The notes beneath the pieces were generated by a model that was not told the origin of the DNA, ran no database searches, and saw only the letters and a list, made by a program, of their open reading frames with translations. A program made the position numbers and the translations under genes. This document shows, one piece after another, positions 41,033 through 49,941 of a stretch of 54,036 nucleotides of DNA; within the stretch, counting starts at the first letter, position 1; each line of letters begins with the position of its first letter. Source of the DNA: Sphingomonadales bacterium (GTDB taxonomy: Bacteria; Pseudomonadota; Alphaproteobacteria; Sphingomonadales; Sphingomonadaceae); assembly GCA_027490095.1 (NCBI GenBank), contig JAIXYT010000037.1:1-54036 (forward strand). The letters are read 5' to 3'.

Positions 41033-41800
41033 ATGTTGATCCGCAAGGGCTTGATCGGTGCCGGTGTTGCATTGCTGCTGGCGGGTTGCGCCACCACCCA
41101 GGCGCCCGAACCGCCGACGACGATCGCGGCTGTCGGCGAGCTCAGGCCGGGTCTGGGCATCGCCAAGGGCTATCTGGATCCGAAGGCCCTGCCGAACAGC
41201 CTCGCGCTGCTGCCGGCGCCGCCCGCGCCGGGCAGCGCCGCGCTCGCCGCGGACGAGGCGGCCTTCAAGGAAGGGCTCGCCGCAAGCCCCGAGCGTTTCG
41301 CCCAGGCAACGACGGACGCCGATCTGCGCTGGCCGCAGATGGTTTCCGGCTTCGAGGCCATTCTCGGGCGGTCGGTTTCGGGCGAGTCGACTCCGCACAC
41401 GGCAATGCTGATCCGCCGCACCATCGCGGATGCCGGCCTTTCGACCTATGCCGCCAAGACGCACTACAACCGCACCCGCCCCTTCGTCGTGAATGGCGTA
41501 TCGTCCTGCACCCCGGCCGAAGAAGCCATGCTGCGCAAGGACGGCTCCTACCCGTCGGGCCATGCCGCGATCGGCTGGATGCTGGGCCTGCTGTTCACGG
41601 ACCTTGCGCCTGACAAGACCGATACCCTTCTGAAGCGGGGCTTCGACTTTGGCGACAGCCGCGTCATCTGCCGCGTCCACTGGCAAAGCGACGTCGCCGC
41701 CGGCCGCCTGATGGCATCGGCCGCTTATGCCCGGCTGCAATCCGACCCGGTCTTCAAGGCCCAGCGGGATCTTGCCCGGGCGGAGCTTGCGAAGCGCTGA
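41033..41800 (+). CDS. Class A nonspecific acid phosphatase (PAP2 family) lipoprotein, 255 aa
   Basis: A lipoprotein signal (GLIGAGVALLLAGCATT) gives lipidated Cys near residue 19. The PAP2 signature is complete: KTHYNRTRPF, DGSYPSGHA and SRVICRVHWQSDVAAGR. It hydrolyses phosphomonoesters in the periplasm in characterised relatives. The start is ATG 41033 with GGAAGG upstream. Its last 47 bases overlap the 3' end of a converging gene. Confidence 0.92.
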   Translation: MLIRKGLIGAGVALLLAGCATTQAPEPPTTIAAVGELRPGLGIAKGYLDPKALPNSLALLPAPPAPGSAALAADEAAFKEGLAASPERFAQATTDADLRWPQMVSGFEAILGRSVSGESTPHTAMLIRRTIADAGLSTYAAKTHYNRTRPFVVNGVSSCTPAEEAMLRKDGSYPSGHAAIGWMLGLLFTDLAPDKTDTLLKRGFDFGDSRVICRVHWQSDVAAGRLMASAAYARLQSDPVFKAQRDLARAELAKR

Positions 41801-42146
41801 GCCGCGTCTCCAGAAGCGCCTTCAGCGCGTCGAGCGATCGAACGCCGGCAAAGTCCTCGGCGGAGACCAGCACGGACAGGGCGCCCGCCTGCTCCAGCAG
41901 GATGGCCGGCAGCGCCGTCGGGTTGCCCGGAAAGGCCGCCTGCCACTCGTCGCGGTGCAGGAATGTCACCGGCAGCGGCAGCGCCTCGATGGTCGCGCGC
42001 CAGTCCCGCTTCATGCCGAAGGTGCCAAAGGTCACCTCGCACAGGCGGCAGGCATAGGTGGATGGGCTGAACGTCTTGTGCAGCAGGTCCAGCGCCCCGT
42101 TCACCAGCCCGCCGTCGGCGTTGTAGATCATCAGCAGCCGGTCCAT
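41754..42146 (-). CDS. Hypothetical protein with CxxC motif, 130 aa
   Basis: From ATG 42146, MDRLLMIYNADGGLVNGALD leads to HKTFSPSTYACRLCEVTFGT and a C-terminal alpha/beta part (PAILLEQAGALSVLVSAEDF). The CRLC pair and 'IYNAD.G' start recur in small alphaproteobacterial proteins that I recall only as hypothetical. It overlaps the acid phosphatase 3' end and follows the DUF2306 gene on the same strand, so the two may be co-transcribed. Confidence 0.7.
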   Translation of the reverse strand: MDRLLMIYNADGGLVNGALDLLHKTFSPSTYACRLCEVTFGTFGMKRDWRATIEALPLPVTFLHRDEWQAAFPGNPTALPAILLEQAGALSVLVSAEDFAGVRSLDALKALLETRLSASQAPPGQDPAGP

Positions 42147-42180
42147 GCCTGCCAGAGGCTGGGGCCGGCTGCTGCCGCTG

Positions 42181-42690
42181 TCAACGCGTCGCCTGCTGTT
42201 CGGGCGGCCCGACCAGCCGGCGGTAGATCCACCAGCTGCCGGCCGCATAGATGACGACGTTGATCGCCCCGAACAGGGTCCAGTAGGTCCAGCCGCTCGT
42301 GAATTCCGCGATCCCGAAGCGCGGGTTCACCAGCACCTGGCTCACCCCGGCCATGAACAGGCCGAGCCAGCTGAAGCCCATGTCGAGCTTGTGGGCGCGC
42401 AAATGCGCCGGGTCGCCGCCCTTCAGCCATCGCCGCAGGTTGCGCATCCCGTTCCACAGCGACCACAGCCCGACGAGGGCGAGGATGTGGAAGAAGAGGA
42501 ACTGCGTGCCGTCGGTGATCGTCGTCAGCGCACTCAGCAGAGACACCAGCATCACGGGCACATAGATGCGGCCCAGCAGCCTGTGGACGGGCGTGCCCTT
42601 GGCTGCCAGAAGTTGCGTCAGGCCCAGCGGCAGCGCGATGAGAGCGGTGAGAAAGTGGACCCAGATGAGAAGGGGCATGTCTGCGAACAT
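42181..42690 (-). CDS. DUF2306-like membrane protein, 169 aa
   Basis: ATG 42690 has an AAGGAG site. Four to five helices are seen; the motif IWVHFLTALIALPLGLTQLL, then AAKGTPVHRLLGRIYVPVML carries the two histidines typical of DUF2306 proteins, possibly heme-related. Further helices are FFHILALVGLWSLWNGM and YWTLFGAINVVIYAAGSW. It is divergent from a LytTR regulator at 42811, a frequent arrangement for a regulator and its target. Confidence 0.82.
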   Translation of the reverse strand: MFADMPLLIWVHFLTALIALPLGLTQLLAAKGTPVHRLLGRIYVPVMLVSLLSALTTITDGTQFLFFHILALVGLWSLWNGMRNLRRWLKGGDPAHLRAHKLDMGFSWLGLFMAGVSQVLVNPRFGIAEFTSGWTYWTLFGAINVVIYAAGSWWIYRRLVGPPEQQATR

Positions 42691-42810
42691 GATGGCTCCT
42701 TTGCAGAATGATGGTGCCGGTTCGCCCGGGCGCCACCCCGGCCGCAAGCGCGCTTTCGCAGATGCCGCGCGCGTCTTCGTGAACCTCGGCGCCTGCAGGA
42801 TTCGCGCTTC

Positions 42811-43548
42811 GTGAATTCGCAGCCGAATGCGCGGATCTTTGCGGTGGCCACGGTTGCAGCCACCCTTTTGTGCGTGATCGCAGGGCCGTTCGGCACGGGC
42901 GTGCTGCCGGTGCCGACACGAACGCTGGTGTGGGCCGCGCTCATTTCGCTCAACGCGCTGAAATGGTGGAGCTGGTATCGCTGGCTCGGGCCGAGGATTT
43001 CGGACGGACCCTGGGCCGACTTCGCCCTCGCGGCCGGCGGTGCTGTCGTTCTGAACGCGACGCTGCCGCTGGAGATCGCCTGGGTCTATCGCGCGGTCGG
43101 GATCGACTTCGCGCCCGGCTGGCTTGGCATGTGGCTTGTGGCGGTGCTGATCTCTGTCTCGATCAGTGCCGTCGTCACCGCCGTGTCCTGGCGCCGCCCG
43201 ACGGCAAACGAAGCGCCGCCACCCCAGCCCTCGCCCCCGCGCGGGCTTGCGCTGAAGGCAGACCTCTCACGTCTCCTCGCGGTGACCTCCGAGGACCACT
43301 ATCTCCGCCTCCATATGGAGGGCGGCGACAGGCCGCTGATCCTCTACCGCTTCGGCGACGCGCTGGCAGACCTCGACGGGCTGGACGGCCTGCAGGTGCA
43401 TCGCGGGGTCTGGATCGCCGCCAAGGGCGTCAGCGCGGCCGAGCGCGAGGGCCGTCGCTGGTGGCTGCGCCTGCCCGACGGCACACGGCTCCCGGTGTCC
43501 GACAGGCACCTTCCCGCTGTTCGCGCGCGGGGCTGGCTCGCGCGCTGA
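42811..43548 (+). CDS. Membrane-anchored LytTR transcriptional regulator, 245 aa
   Basis: A GTG start opens a protein with four membrane helices in the first 130 residues (including FAVATVAATLLCVIAGPFG and LVAVLISVSISAVVTAVSW), a Pro-rich linker (PPPQPSPP), and a LytTR DNA-binding domain: LLAVTSEDHYLRLHMEGG, LILYRFGDALADLDGLDGLQ, VHRGVWIAAKGV and LPDGTRLPVSDRH. This resembles LytTR regulators that sense through the membrane. The divergent DUF2306 gene is its likely target. Confidence 0.87.
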   Translation: MNSQPNARIFAVATVAATLLCVIAGPFGTGVLPVPTRTLVWAALISLNALKWWSWYRWLGPRISDGPWADFALAAGGAVVLNATLPLEIAWVYRAVGIDFAPGWLGMWLVAVLISVSISAVVTAVSWRRPTANEAPPPQPSPPRGLALKADLSRLLAVTSEDHYLRLHMEGGDRPLILYRFGDALADLDGLDGLQVHRGVWIAAKGVSAAEREGRRWWLRLPDGTRLPVSDRHLPAVRARGWLAR

Positions 43549-43557
43549 AAGACCAGG

Positions 43558-44109
43558 TCAGGGCTTGCGGGTCAGCCGATACTCGCTGCGGAAGCCATAG
43601 TCGCCGCCGTCGGGCTTCATCTCGCGCCGCCAGACCATCTGGTTGCCGTTGATCTCGATCGTTTCGCGCACGTCCATCGGCACCGCCTGTTCGGCCCCAC
43701 GGGTTTCGAGAACCAGCTTGACCGGCTCGGCCGCGCCCGGCTCCAGACTGCCCGAGGCGATCCGGAAGGTGACAGCCTCGTCACCTGGATCGCGGGTGAA
43801 CGTGCGCGAGGGGGCGTTCACCGAGATCTTGAACGGCTGACGAACCAGCCGACCCTTGCCGTCATCGAGCAACATGTCGATCAGGGCCGCATCCCCCTGG
43901 GGCTTGCCGGTCATGGTGGCGTTCACCGTCTGGGTCTCGCCATTCAGCACATTGCGGAAGATCACCGTCCCCGCCCAGTCTCCGTGGAAACGGGCGAGCA
44001 GCTGGGGCGCATGCTCCTGTGCGGCAGGCGTCTGGGCGGAAACCGCAGGCGGCAGCGCCACAAGCGCGCACGCCGCAGCCGCGAACAGCACGGAAACCCC
44101 GGTTCTCAT
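43558..44109 (-). CDS. Secreted hypothetical protein, 183 aa
   Basis: ATG 44109 begins a clear signal peptide (MRTGVSVLFAAAACALVALP, then PAVSA, cleavage before QTP). The mature part looks like an all-beta protein with HGDWAGTVIFRNVLNGETQT and a C-terminal VWRREMKPDGGDYGFRSEYR, reminiscent of lipocalin-like DUF1579-type proteins. Unknown function. It is 10 bases from the converging LytTR gene and just downstream of gabD. Confidence 0.75.
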   Translation of the reverse strand: MRTGVSVLFAAAACALVALPPAVSAQTPAAQEHAPQLLARFHGDWAGTVIFRNVLNGETQTVNATMTGKPQGDAALIDMLLDDGKGRLVRQPFKISVNAPSRTFTRDPGDEAVTFRIASGSLEPGAAEPVKLVLETRGAEQAVPMDVRETIEINGNQMVWRREMKPDGGDYGFRSEYRLTRKP

Positions 44110-44116
44110 TGGCAGC

Positions 44117-45562
44117 CTAGATGCCGATGCAAAGATATTTGGTCTCGAGATACTCATCCAGGCCATATTTCGATCCTTCCCGGCCAACGCCGGATTCCTT
44201 CACGCCGCCGAACGGGGCGACCTCCGTGCTGATGATGCCCGTGTTGATGCCGACCATCCCATAGTCCAGCGCCTCCGCGAGCCGGAACACGCGGCCGAGA
44301 TTCTGCCCATAGAAATAGGCGGCAAGGCCGAACCGCGTCGCGTTGGCCGCCGCAATCACGTCCGCATCCGTCTCGAAGCGGAACACGGGCGCCAGCGGCC
44401 CGAAGGTCTCTTCGGTTGCAACCGCCATCCCTGACGTCACGCCCGTCAGCAGGGCCGGCGTCAGGAAGGTGCCGCCCTTCCGTTCTCCGCCCGTCACCAG
44501 GGTCGCGCCCTTCGCGACCGCGTCGGCGATATGCTCCTCGGTCTTTTCCACGGCTGCCATATCGATCATCGGGCCGATCTCTGTGCCGGGCTCCGCCCCA
44601 TTGCCCAGCTTCAGCGCCTTCACCCGCGCCGACAGCTTCTCCACGAACGCGTCATGGATGCCAGCCTGCGCGTAGATCCGGTTGGCGCACACGCAGGTCT
44701 GGCCCGCATTGCGGAACTTGGATGCGATCGCACCCTCGATCGCCGCATCCAGGTCGGCATCGTCCAGCACGATGAAGGGCGCATTGCCACCGAGCTCCAG
44801 GCTGATCTTCTGCACATTCTGCGCAGCGGCTGCGTAAAGCTCCTTCCCCGTCTCGGTGGAGCCGGTGAAGCTCAGCTTGCGCGCGGTGGGGTTGGACGTG
44901 AACTCCGCTGCCAGCTCCGAGGCCTTGCCGGTAATCACGCTCAGCAGCCCCGAGGGAAGCCCCGCTTCTTCCGCAAGCACGGCGAGCGCCACTGCTGTCA
45001 GCGGCGTCGATGACGCCGGCTTCACCACGATCCCGCAGCCCGCGGCCAGCGCCGGCCCCGCCTTGCGCGTGATCATCGCGGCCGGGAAGTTCCACGGCGT
45101 GATCGCGGCCGCCACCCCCACCGGCTGCTTCAGAACCAGGATGCGCCGGTCGGGCTGGTGCGGAGGGATCACATCGCCATAGGCGCGCTTTCCCTCTTCG
45201 GCGAACCACTCGATGAAGCTTGCCGCATAGGCGATCTCGCCCCGGCTCTCGCCCAGCGGCTTGCCCTGTTCGGCCGTCATGATCTTCGCCAGATCCTCCT
45301 GGTTCGCCATTATCAGGTCGAACCAGCGGCGCAGCACCACCGAACGCGCCTTGGCGGTCAGCGCTACCCAGGCCGGCATCGCGGCCTCGGCGGCGGCAAT
45401 CGCTTGCGCCGCCTCCGCCCGGCCCAGGCGCGGCACATGGGCAATCGTCTCACCGGTCGCCGGATTGGTCACGGCAATGCCCGAAGCATTCCCCTCCACC
45501 CAACGGCCGGCAATCAGGTTCGCGCCCCGCAGCAGTTCGGGGCGGGCAAGCGAGAGGGTCAT
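44117..45562 (-). CDS. gabD: Succinate-semialdehyde dehydrogenase (NADP-type), 481 aa
   Basis: This aldehyde dehydrogenase oxidises succinate semialdehyde in the GABA shunt. It contains ITPWNFPAAMITRKAGPALA, the catalytic Glu in LELGGNAPF, the nucleophile Cys in RNAGQTCVCANR and the end KESGVGREGSKYGLDEYLE. The closely spaced second cysteine in TCVC is also found in redox-regulated GabD. The ATG overlaps the tatC stop (ATGA), so it may be co-transcribed with tatCBA. Another semialdehyde substrate is possible. Confidence 0.9.
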   Translation of the reverse strand: MTLSLARPELLRGANLIAGRWVEGNASGIAVTNPATGETIAHVPRLGRAEAAQAIAAAEAAMPAWVALTAKARSVVLRRWFDLIMANQEDLAKIMTAEQGKPLGESRGEIAYAASFIEWFAEEGKRAYGDVIPPHQPDRRILVLKQPVGVAAAITPWNFPAAMITRKAGPALAAGCGIVVKPASSTPLTAVALAVLAEEAGLPSGLLSVITGKASELAAEFTSNPTARKLSFTGSTETGKELYAAAAQNVQKISLELGGNAPFIVLDDADLDAAIEGAIASKFRNAGQTCVCANRIYAQAGIHDAFVEKLSARVKALKLGNGAEPGTEIGPMIDMAAVEKTEEHIADAVAKGATLVTGGERKGGTFLTPALLTGVTSGMAVATEETFGPLAPVFRFETDADVIAAANATRFGLAAYFYGQNLGRVFRLAEALDYGMVGINTGIISTEVAPFGGVKESGVGREGSKYGLDEYLETKYLCIGI

Positions 45563-46347
45563 TCAGCGGGCTTTTCCTGTGTGGCGGGAAGGGCCTCGGC
45601 CTCGGGCTTCGGCTTGTCGGTCAGGCGGATGGCGATCAGGCTGATCTCGTAGAGCAGCACCAGCGGGATCGCGAGCAGCAGCTGCGACACCACGTCGGGC
45701 GGGGTGAAGATGGCCGCAATCACGAAGGCGACCACGATGAAATAGCGGCGAAACCCCACCAGCTGCTCGCGCGTGACGATCCCCGCCTTGTTCAACAGCA
45801 TCAGCAGCACCGGCAGAAGGAAGGCGACCCCGAAGGCGAACAGAAACTGCATGATGAAGCTGAGATAGGCGCCGACCGAGGGGAGCGCCTCCTGCGCCAC
45901 GCCCGATCCGCCCAGATCCCCCTGGAAGCCCAGCAGGAACCTGAGCGCCGTCGGGATAGCGATGAAATAGGCAAAGCAGGCGCCCAGCGTGAAGAGAAAG
46001 GGCGTGACCATCAGGAAGGGCAGCAGCGCGGCCTTCTCCTGCCGGTAGAGGCCCGGGGCAACGAAGCGCCACATCTGGGTCGCGACCACAGGGAAACTCA
46101 CCATCAGTGCGCCGAAGAAGGCGACCCGCACCTGCACGAAGAAGGCCTCGAACACCTGCGTGAAAATCACCCGATCCTGCCCGGCTGCGGCCAGTGGGCG
46201 AACCAGCAGGGCGAAGATGTCCTTTGCGAAGGCGAAGCACAGGAAAAAGGCAACCAGGATTGCCAGCACGGACCAGAGCAGGCGCGTCCGCAGCTCGATC
46301 AGGTGATCGATCAGCGGGGCCTTGCTGTCGTCGATGTCCGGGATCAT
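45559..46347 (-). CDS. tatC: Sec-independent protein translocase TatC, 262 aa
   Basis: TatC is the twin-arginine receptor core. The start DSKAPLIDHLIELRTRLLWS carries the conserved cytoplasmic region, and FFVQVRVAFFGALMVSFPVV, GACFAYFIAIPTALRFLLGF and the sixth helix AIPLVLLYEISLIAIRL follow. Six helices are predicted. The gene overlaps tatB by four bases and gabD by four. Confidence 0.96.
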   Translation of the reverse strand: MIPDIDDSKAPLIDHLIELRTRLLWSVLAILVAFFLCFAFAKDIFALLVRPLAAAGQDRVIFTQVFEAFFVQVRVAFFGALMVSFPVVATQMWRFVAPGLYRQEKAALLPFLMVTPFLFTLGACFAYFIAIPTALRFLLGFQGDLGGSGVAQEALPSVGAYLSFIMQFLFAFGVAFLLPVLLMLLNKAGIVTREQLVGFRRYFIVVAFVIAAIFTPPDVVSQLLLAIPLVLLYEISLIAIRLTDKPKPEAEALPATQEKPAE

Positions 46348-46673
46348 GGCAGCGGCCGCGGATCGGGCTCAGCCGCGTCGGCGATCGGCGCTCCGGGTGC
46401 GGGATCCCCGTCGGAAGCCGGCGAATGGTCCGGCATGACCGGCGTTTCGGCCATGATCTTCCGGTTGTGCTCGGCCCACTGCTTTTCCATTTCCTCGAGC
46501 TCGGCCTGGCGCATCATCTCGTCGAAGCCCGAGCGCAGGTGCCGCGTCATCGCGCGCGCCTTTCCGGTGTAGCGGCCGAGCGTCCGTAGCGCGTTCGGCA
46601 GTTCCTTGGGGCCGATCACCAGCAGCGCGACGATCGCGACAAGAAGAAGCTCGGTGCCGCCGATCTCGAACAT
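46344..46673 (-). CDS. tatB: Sec-independent protein translocase TatB, 109 aa
   Basis: An N-terminal membrane helix (MFEIGGTELLLVAIVALLVI) ends in the GPKELP motif, then an amphipathic helix (LRTLGRYTGKARAMTRHL). A Pro/Glu-rich tail ends the protein. Its order between tatA and tatC and its ATGA overlap with tatC support the assignment. Confidence 0.95.
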   Translation of the reverse strand: MFEIGGTELLLVAIVALLVIGPKELPNALRTLGRYTGKARAMTRHLRSGFDEMMRQAELEEMEKQWAEHNRKIMAETPVMPDHSPASDGDPAPGAPIADAAEPDPRPLP

Positions 46674-46693
46674 GGCGCTGCCTCAGGGCCCCC

Positions 46694-46927
46694 TCAGCGG
46701 GGGGCCTGGTCCGCGGTCGGCGTCGGCTGGGGCGCGGCCTGCTGGCTCACCTGCGCCGGCGGAGCGGCGGGCGTTGCCGGGTTCGCATCGTCGTCGGCAA
46801 GGCCCTTCTTGAAGGATTTGATGCCCTTGGCAAGGTCGCCCATCATCTCGGAAATGCGGCCCCTGCCAAATAGGAGGAGCACGACGAGGGCGACGATAAC
46901 CCAGTGCCAGATGCTCATGCTGCCCAT
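46694..46927 (-). CDS. tatA: Sec-independent protein translocase TatA, 77 aa
   Basis: The product has one N-terminal helix ([20 protein letters not shown]) with the F-G hinge, an amphipathic helix ([19 protein letters not shown]) and a disordered Ala/Pro tail. ATG 46927 fits GGGAG upstream. It forms the translocation pore with TatB and TatC, encoded immediately downstream. Confidence 0.95.
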   Translation of the reverse strand: MGSMSIWHWVIVALVVLLLFGRGRISEMMGDLAKGIKSFKKGLADDDANPATPAAPPAQVSQQAAPQPTPTADQAPR

Positions 46928-46973
46928 GGTCTTGACTCCCGGTGGCGCCCGACGGCGCGGATAGGACTGCTAT

Positions 46974-47600
46974 CTAGTCGTTCGACCCGTCGGACGCCAG
47001 TCCGGCATCTTGTCCGGACAACTCCGGCGCCAGTGCCGCGTCTGCCGCGGCGTCGTCCGGCTCGGGCAGGGGGTCCAGCAGACCCGCCGCCTTCAGTTCG
47101 GCGATCCCCGGTAAGTCGCGCCGGCTCTCCAGGCTGAAGTGCGCCAGAAAGGCCGGCGTCGTGGCATATTGCATCGGCCGCCCCGGCGTCTCGCGGCGCC
47201 CGGCCGGCCGGATGAAGCCCGCTTCCAGCAGCGTGTCGAGCGTTCCCCGCGCAGTCTGCACGCCGCGGATCTCCTCGATCTCGGTCCGTGTCACCGGCTC
47301 GTGATAGGCGATGATCGCAAGCGATTCGAGCGCCGCGCGCCCCAGTTTCTTCGGCACTTCCCGCGCGCGCTCCAGCACGGTCGCACAGTCGGGGGCCGTC
47401 TGGAACAGCCAGCGCCCGCCGCGCTGCACCAGATTGACTCCGCGGGCGGAATAATCGGCGACCAGCGTATCGAGGGCGCCGCCCAGGTCCCCTTCGCCGG
47501 CATAGGCGCGGATATCGGCAGGGGTCAGCGGTTCGGCGGCGGCGAACAGCACGGCTTCCACCTTGCGGGTGTAACCGGCGGCATCCTCCTCACCGCTCAT
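46974..47600 (-). CDS. scpB: Segregation and condensation protein ScpB, 208 aa
   Basis: ScpB pairs with the kleisin ScpA on SMC for chromosome segregation. Two winged helices are recognisable: YTRKVEAVLFAAAEPLTPAD and KLGRAALESLAIIAYHEPVT, then TEIEEIRGVQTARGTLDTLL and IRPAGRRETPGRPMQYATT. The start at 47600 lies 5 bases after the prfB stop. The usual upstream neighbours scpA and nagZ are absent here; prfB takes that place. Confidence 0.94.
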   Translation of the reverse strand: MSGEEDAAGYTRKVEAVLFAAAEPLTPADIRAYAGEGDLGGALDTLVADYSARGVNLVQRGGRWLFQTAPDCATVLERAREVPKKLGRAALESLAIIAYHEPVTRTEIEEIRGVQTARGTLDTLLEAGFIRPAGRRETPGRPMQYATTPAFLAHFSLESRRDLPGIAELKAAGLLDPLPEPDDAAADAALAPELSGQDAGLASDGSND

Positions 47601-47605
47601 CCGGC

Positions 47606-48734
47606 TTAATCCACGTCTTCGACGTCCACCGTCTCGCCGCTGACACGCTGCGAAAGGGCGGCTGCCATGAAGGGATCAAGCTCGCCGTCGAGCACGTCGC
47701 CTGGCGCGGTGCTGGTGACGCCCGTGCGCAGGTCCTTCACCAGCTGATAGGGCTGAAGAACATAGGACCGGATCTGGTGCCCCCAGCCGATGTCGGTCTT
47801 GGTGGCGTTCACGGCCTGGGCCTCGGCCTCGCGCCGCTGCAGCTCGGCCTCGTACAGCCGCGCGCGCAGCATCTTCCAGGCGGTCGCCCGGTTCTTGTGC
47901 TGCGAGCGTTCGCCCTGGCAGGCAACCACGATTCCAGACGGGATGTGGGTAATGCGCACCGCCGAATCGGTGGTGTTGATATGCTGCCCGCCGGCGCCCG
48001 ATGCCCTGTAGGTGTCGATCCGGCAGTCGCTCTCCTTGATCTCGATCTCGATCGAATCGTCGATCTCGGGATAGACCCACACGCTCGAGAAGCTGGTGTG
48101 GCGCCGTGCCGAGCTGTCGTAGGGGCTGATCCGAACCAGTCGATGCACGCCGCTTTCCGTCTTGGCCCAGCCGAACGCGCCTTCGCCCTTCAACAGGATG
48201 GTTGCAGACTTGATTCCCGCCTGCTCACCGGCGTTGTAGTCGATCAGCTCCACCTTGAAGCCGCGCCGCTCGCCCCAGCGCATGTACATGCGCTGCAGCA
48301 TCTGCGCCCAGTCCTGGCTCTCGGTGCCGCCGGCGCCCGAGTTGATCTCGACATAGGCATTCAGCCCATCGGCCTCGCCCGACAGCAGGGCCTCCACCTT
48401 GTCATGCTCGGCCTTTTCCGCCAGCTCCGCCAACGCCGCGACACCCTCGTCCGCCAGCGCCTCGTCGCCCTCCAACTCCGCAAGCTCGATGAGCTCCACG
48501 GTAGAGGCAAGGTCCGCCTCGATCTTCCGGGTCGCGCTGATGGCCTCGTCGAGCTTGCGCCGCTCGCGCATCAGCTCCTGCGCGGCCCTGGGGTCGTTCC
48601 ACAGCGCCGGATCCTCGGCGCGGTGGTTCAGCTGGTCGAGTTTCTGGAGGGCGCGATCCCAGTCAAAGAAACCTCCTCAGCAGGGCAAGCGCCTGCTCGA
48701 TCTTGTCGATGTGGTTCTGGGCTTCGGCACGCAT
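47606..48734 (-). CDS. prfB: Peptide chain release factor 2, programmed +1 frameshift, 375 aa
   Basis: RF2 terminates at UGA and UAA. ATG 48734 opens [23 protein letters not shown] and an in-frame UGA at codon 24. Skipping one T (48665) joins the frame to [20 protein letters not shown] and on to the RF2 core with [13 protein letters not shown] (the GGQ that triggers hydrolysis) and RRHTSFSSV. The coding segments are 48734-48666 and 48664-47606. The recognition tripeptide reads SPY ([12 protein letters not shown]) rather than SPF. GGQ and overall length are normal. Confidence 0.95.
48662..48677 (-). promoter_or_regulatory. RF2 autoregulatory +1 frameshift site
   Basis: On the minus strand the sequence AGGAGGTTTCTTTGAC combines an internal Shine-Dalgarno (AGGAGG), the slippery CTT and the UGA-C stop, exactly as in the classical prfB site. 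Low RF2 should favour the frameshift and so raise RF2. Confidence 0.95.
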
Positions 48735-48810
48735 GGGCTGGCGTTTAGGAGGCGGGGGCAGCTGCGGGCAAGCCCTTTTCGGCGTCGCAGGGCCTGGTGA
48801 CGATGGGAAC

Positions 48811-49695
48811 CTACGCTTGCGGCAGGCGGGCGCCGGCCGAAAGCAGGCGCCGCTGCCGGACTGTAGCGCCGATCAGCCCGAAACCGGCGACCATCATCAG
48901 CCAGGTCGATGGCTCTGGAACGCGGGTCACGGGCGGCCAGAAGCCGTTGCCGCCGCCCGGGCCCACCCCGGGCCCGCCCTTGTGCGGCACAGGCACCACG
49001 CAGAAACCGCTGCCAAAGCCGGGCGGGCAGGGCAGGATCTCGCCAAAGCCCAGCTTCAGCTCGGCATAATAATCGTGGAACTGCTCCGTCAGGCCGTTCG
49101 AGTCCGATGTCAGGCTGAAGCTGTAGGTCACCTGGTCGGGTATCTCCTTCAGAACGATCAGGTCAGAGGTCCGGCAGTCCTGGTTGACGAACGGGCACGG
49201 CGTATCCAGCAGATCGATCGTCCAGTCAGCAACCGTCTCGGACCCAAGCGTGGGATAGAAGACAGTCATCTGCAGCGAGATCTTGCCCGCGTTTCCCGGC
49301 TCGTCGAAGTCGATCCCCGCGAACGGAACCCACTTGGCCATATAATAGAGGGTCACCGCGTTGGTCTGGTTTTCCAGATCGAAAAGCGCGTCCGAGATGC
49401 TGGCCGACTGGGCAGCCCCGGTCGCGGAGTAGACTTCCAGCCGCCTGTTCTCGAGCGATGCCAGCGCTCGACCTCGGAAATTCGTCTGCACCGTCCCATC
49501 CGAAATCAGTTCGGAGGAGGCCTCGGACCCTGGCGGTCCGGATGTATAGATGCCGTCCTGGACCTGCGCATATGTGGCCGTGGAGGACCCCAGCGCGTCC
49601 CGGCTTTCAACCCGCGCCGACCAACTGGCATTCGAAGCAGACCCCCAGATCAACCCGACAGCTGCAGCGGCCAGTCCTGTTACGGTGATCCTCAT
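48811..49695 (-). CDS. Exported PEP-CTERM (PEPxxWA-type) protein, 294 aa
   Basis: An N-terminal signal peptide (MRITVTGLAAAAVGLIWGSA) is followed by a beta-rich exported domain and a Gly/Pro linker. The C-terminus VPEPSTWLMMVAGFGLIGAT and VRQRR is the exosortase sorting signal: PEP motif, hydrophobic helix and basic end. Four cysteines lie in the middle. The function of the passenger domain is unknown. Exosortase is not in this window. Confidence 0.9.
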   Translation of the reverse strand: MRITVTGLAAAAVGLIWGSASNASWSARVESRDALGSSTATYAQVQDGIYTSGPPGSEASSELISDGTVQTNFRGRALASLENRRLEVYSATGAAQSASISDALFDLENQTNAVTLYYMAKWVPFAGIDFDEPGNAGKISLQMTVFYPTLGSETVADWTIDLLDTPCPFVNQDCRTSDLIVLKEIPDQVTYSFSLTSDSNGLTEQFHDYYAELKLGFGEILPCPPGFGSGFCVVPVPHKGGPGVGPGGGNGFWPPVTRVPEPSTWLMMVAGFGLIGATVRQRRLLSAGARLPQA

Positions 49696-49941
49696 CGACT
49701 TGCCCCTTCATGAGCAATAAGGATCGCAAATTACCAGGCGCAGCGATCCCCCGTAAACGGCCCGATTCATGAGGTTTGTTAATTTCGAGAAGCGCCCCGT
49801 CGGTGCAATGGCTCGCAATCGGGCCAGGCGAACCTGTGTCGCCTCCCTGTCAATCCGCCGGCTGGGTGTACAACAGGCCCTCCGGCTGTCGCGGGACCGG
49901 GGCTGCACCCCGATCCTGATCCTGGCTTCGGCCGTCGCCTG

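Noticed and set aside
49708-49908. 66-codon minus frame between the PEP-CTERM gene and mrcA
   Set aside because: No ribosome site and random composition; the 246-base gap (49696-49941) shows no gene I can support.
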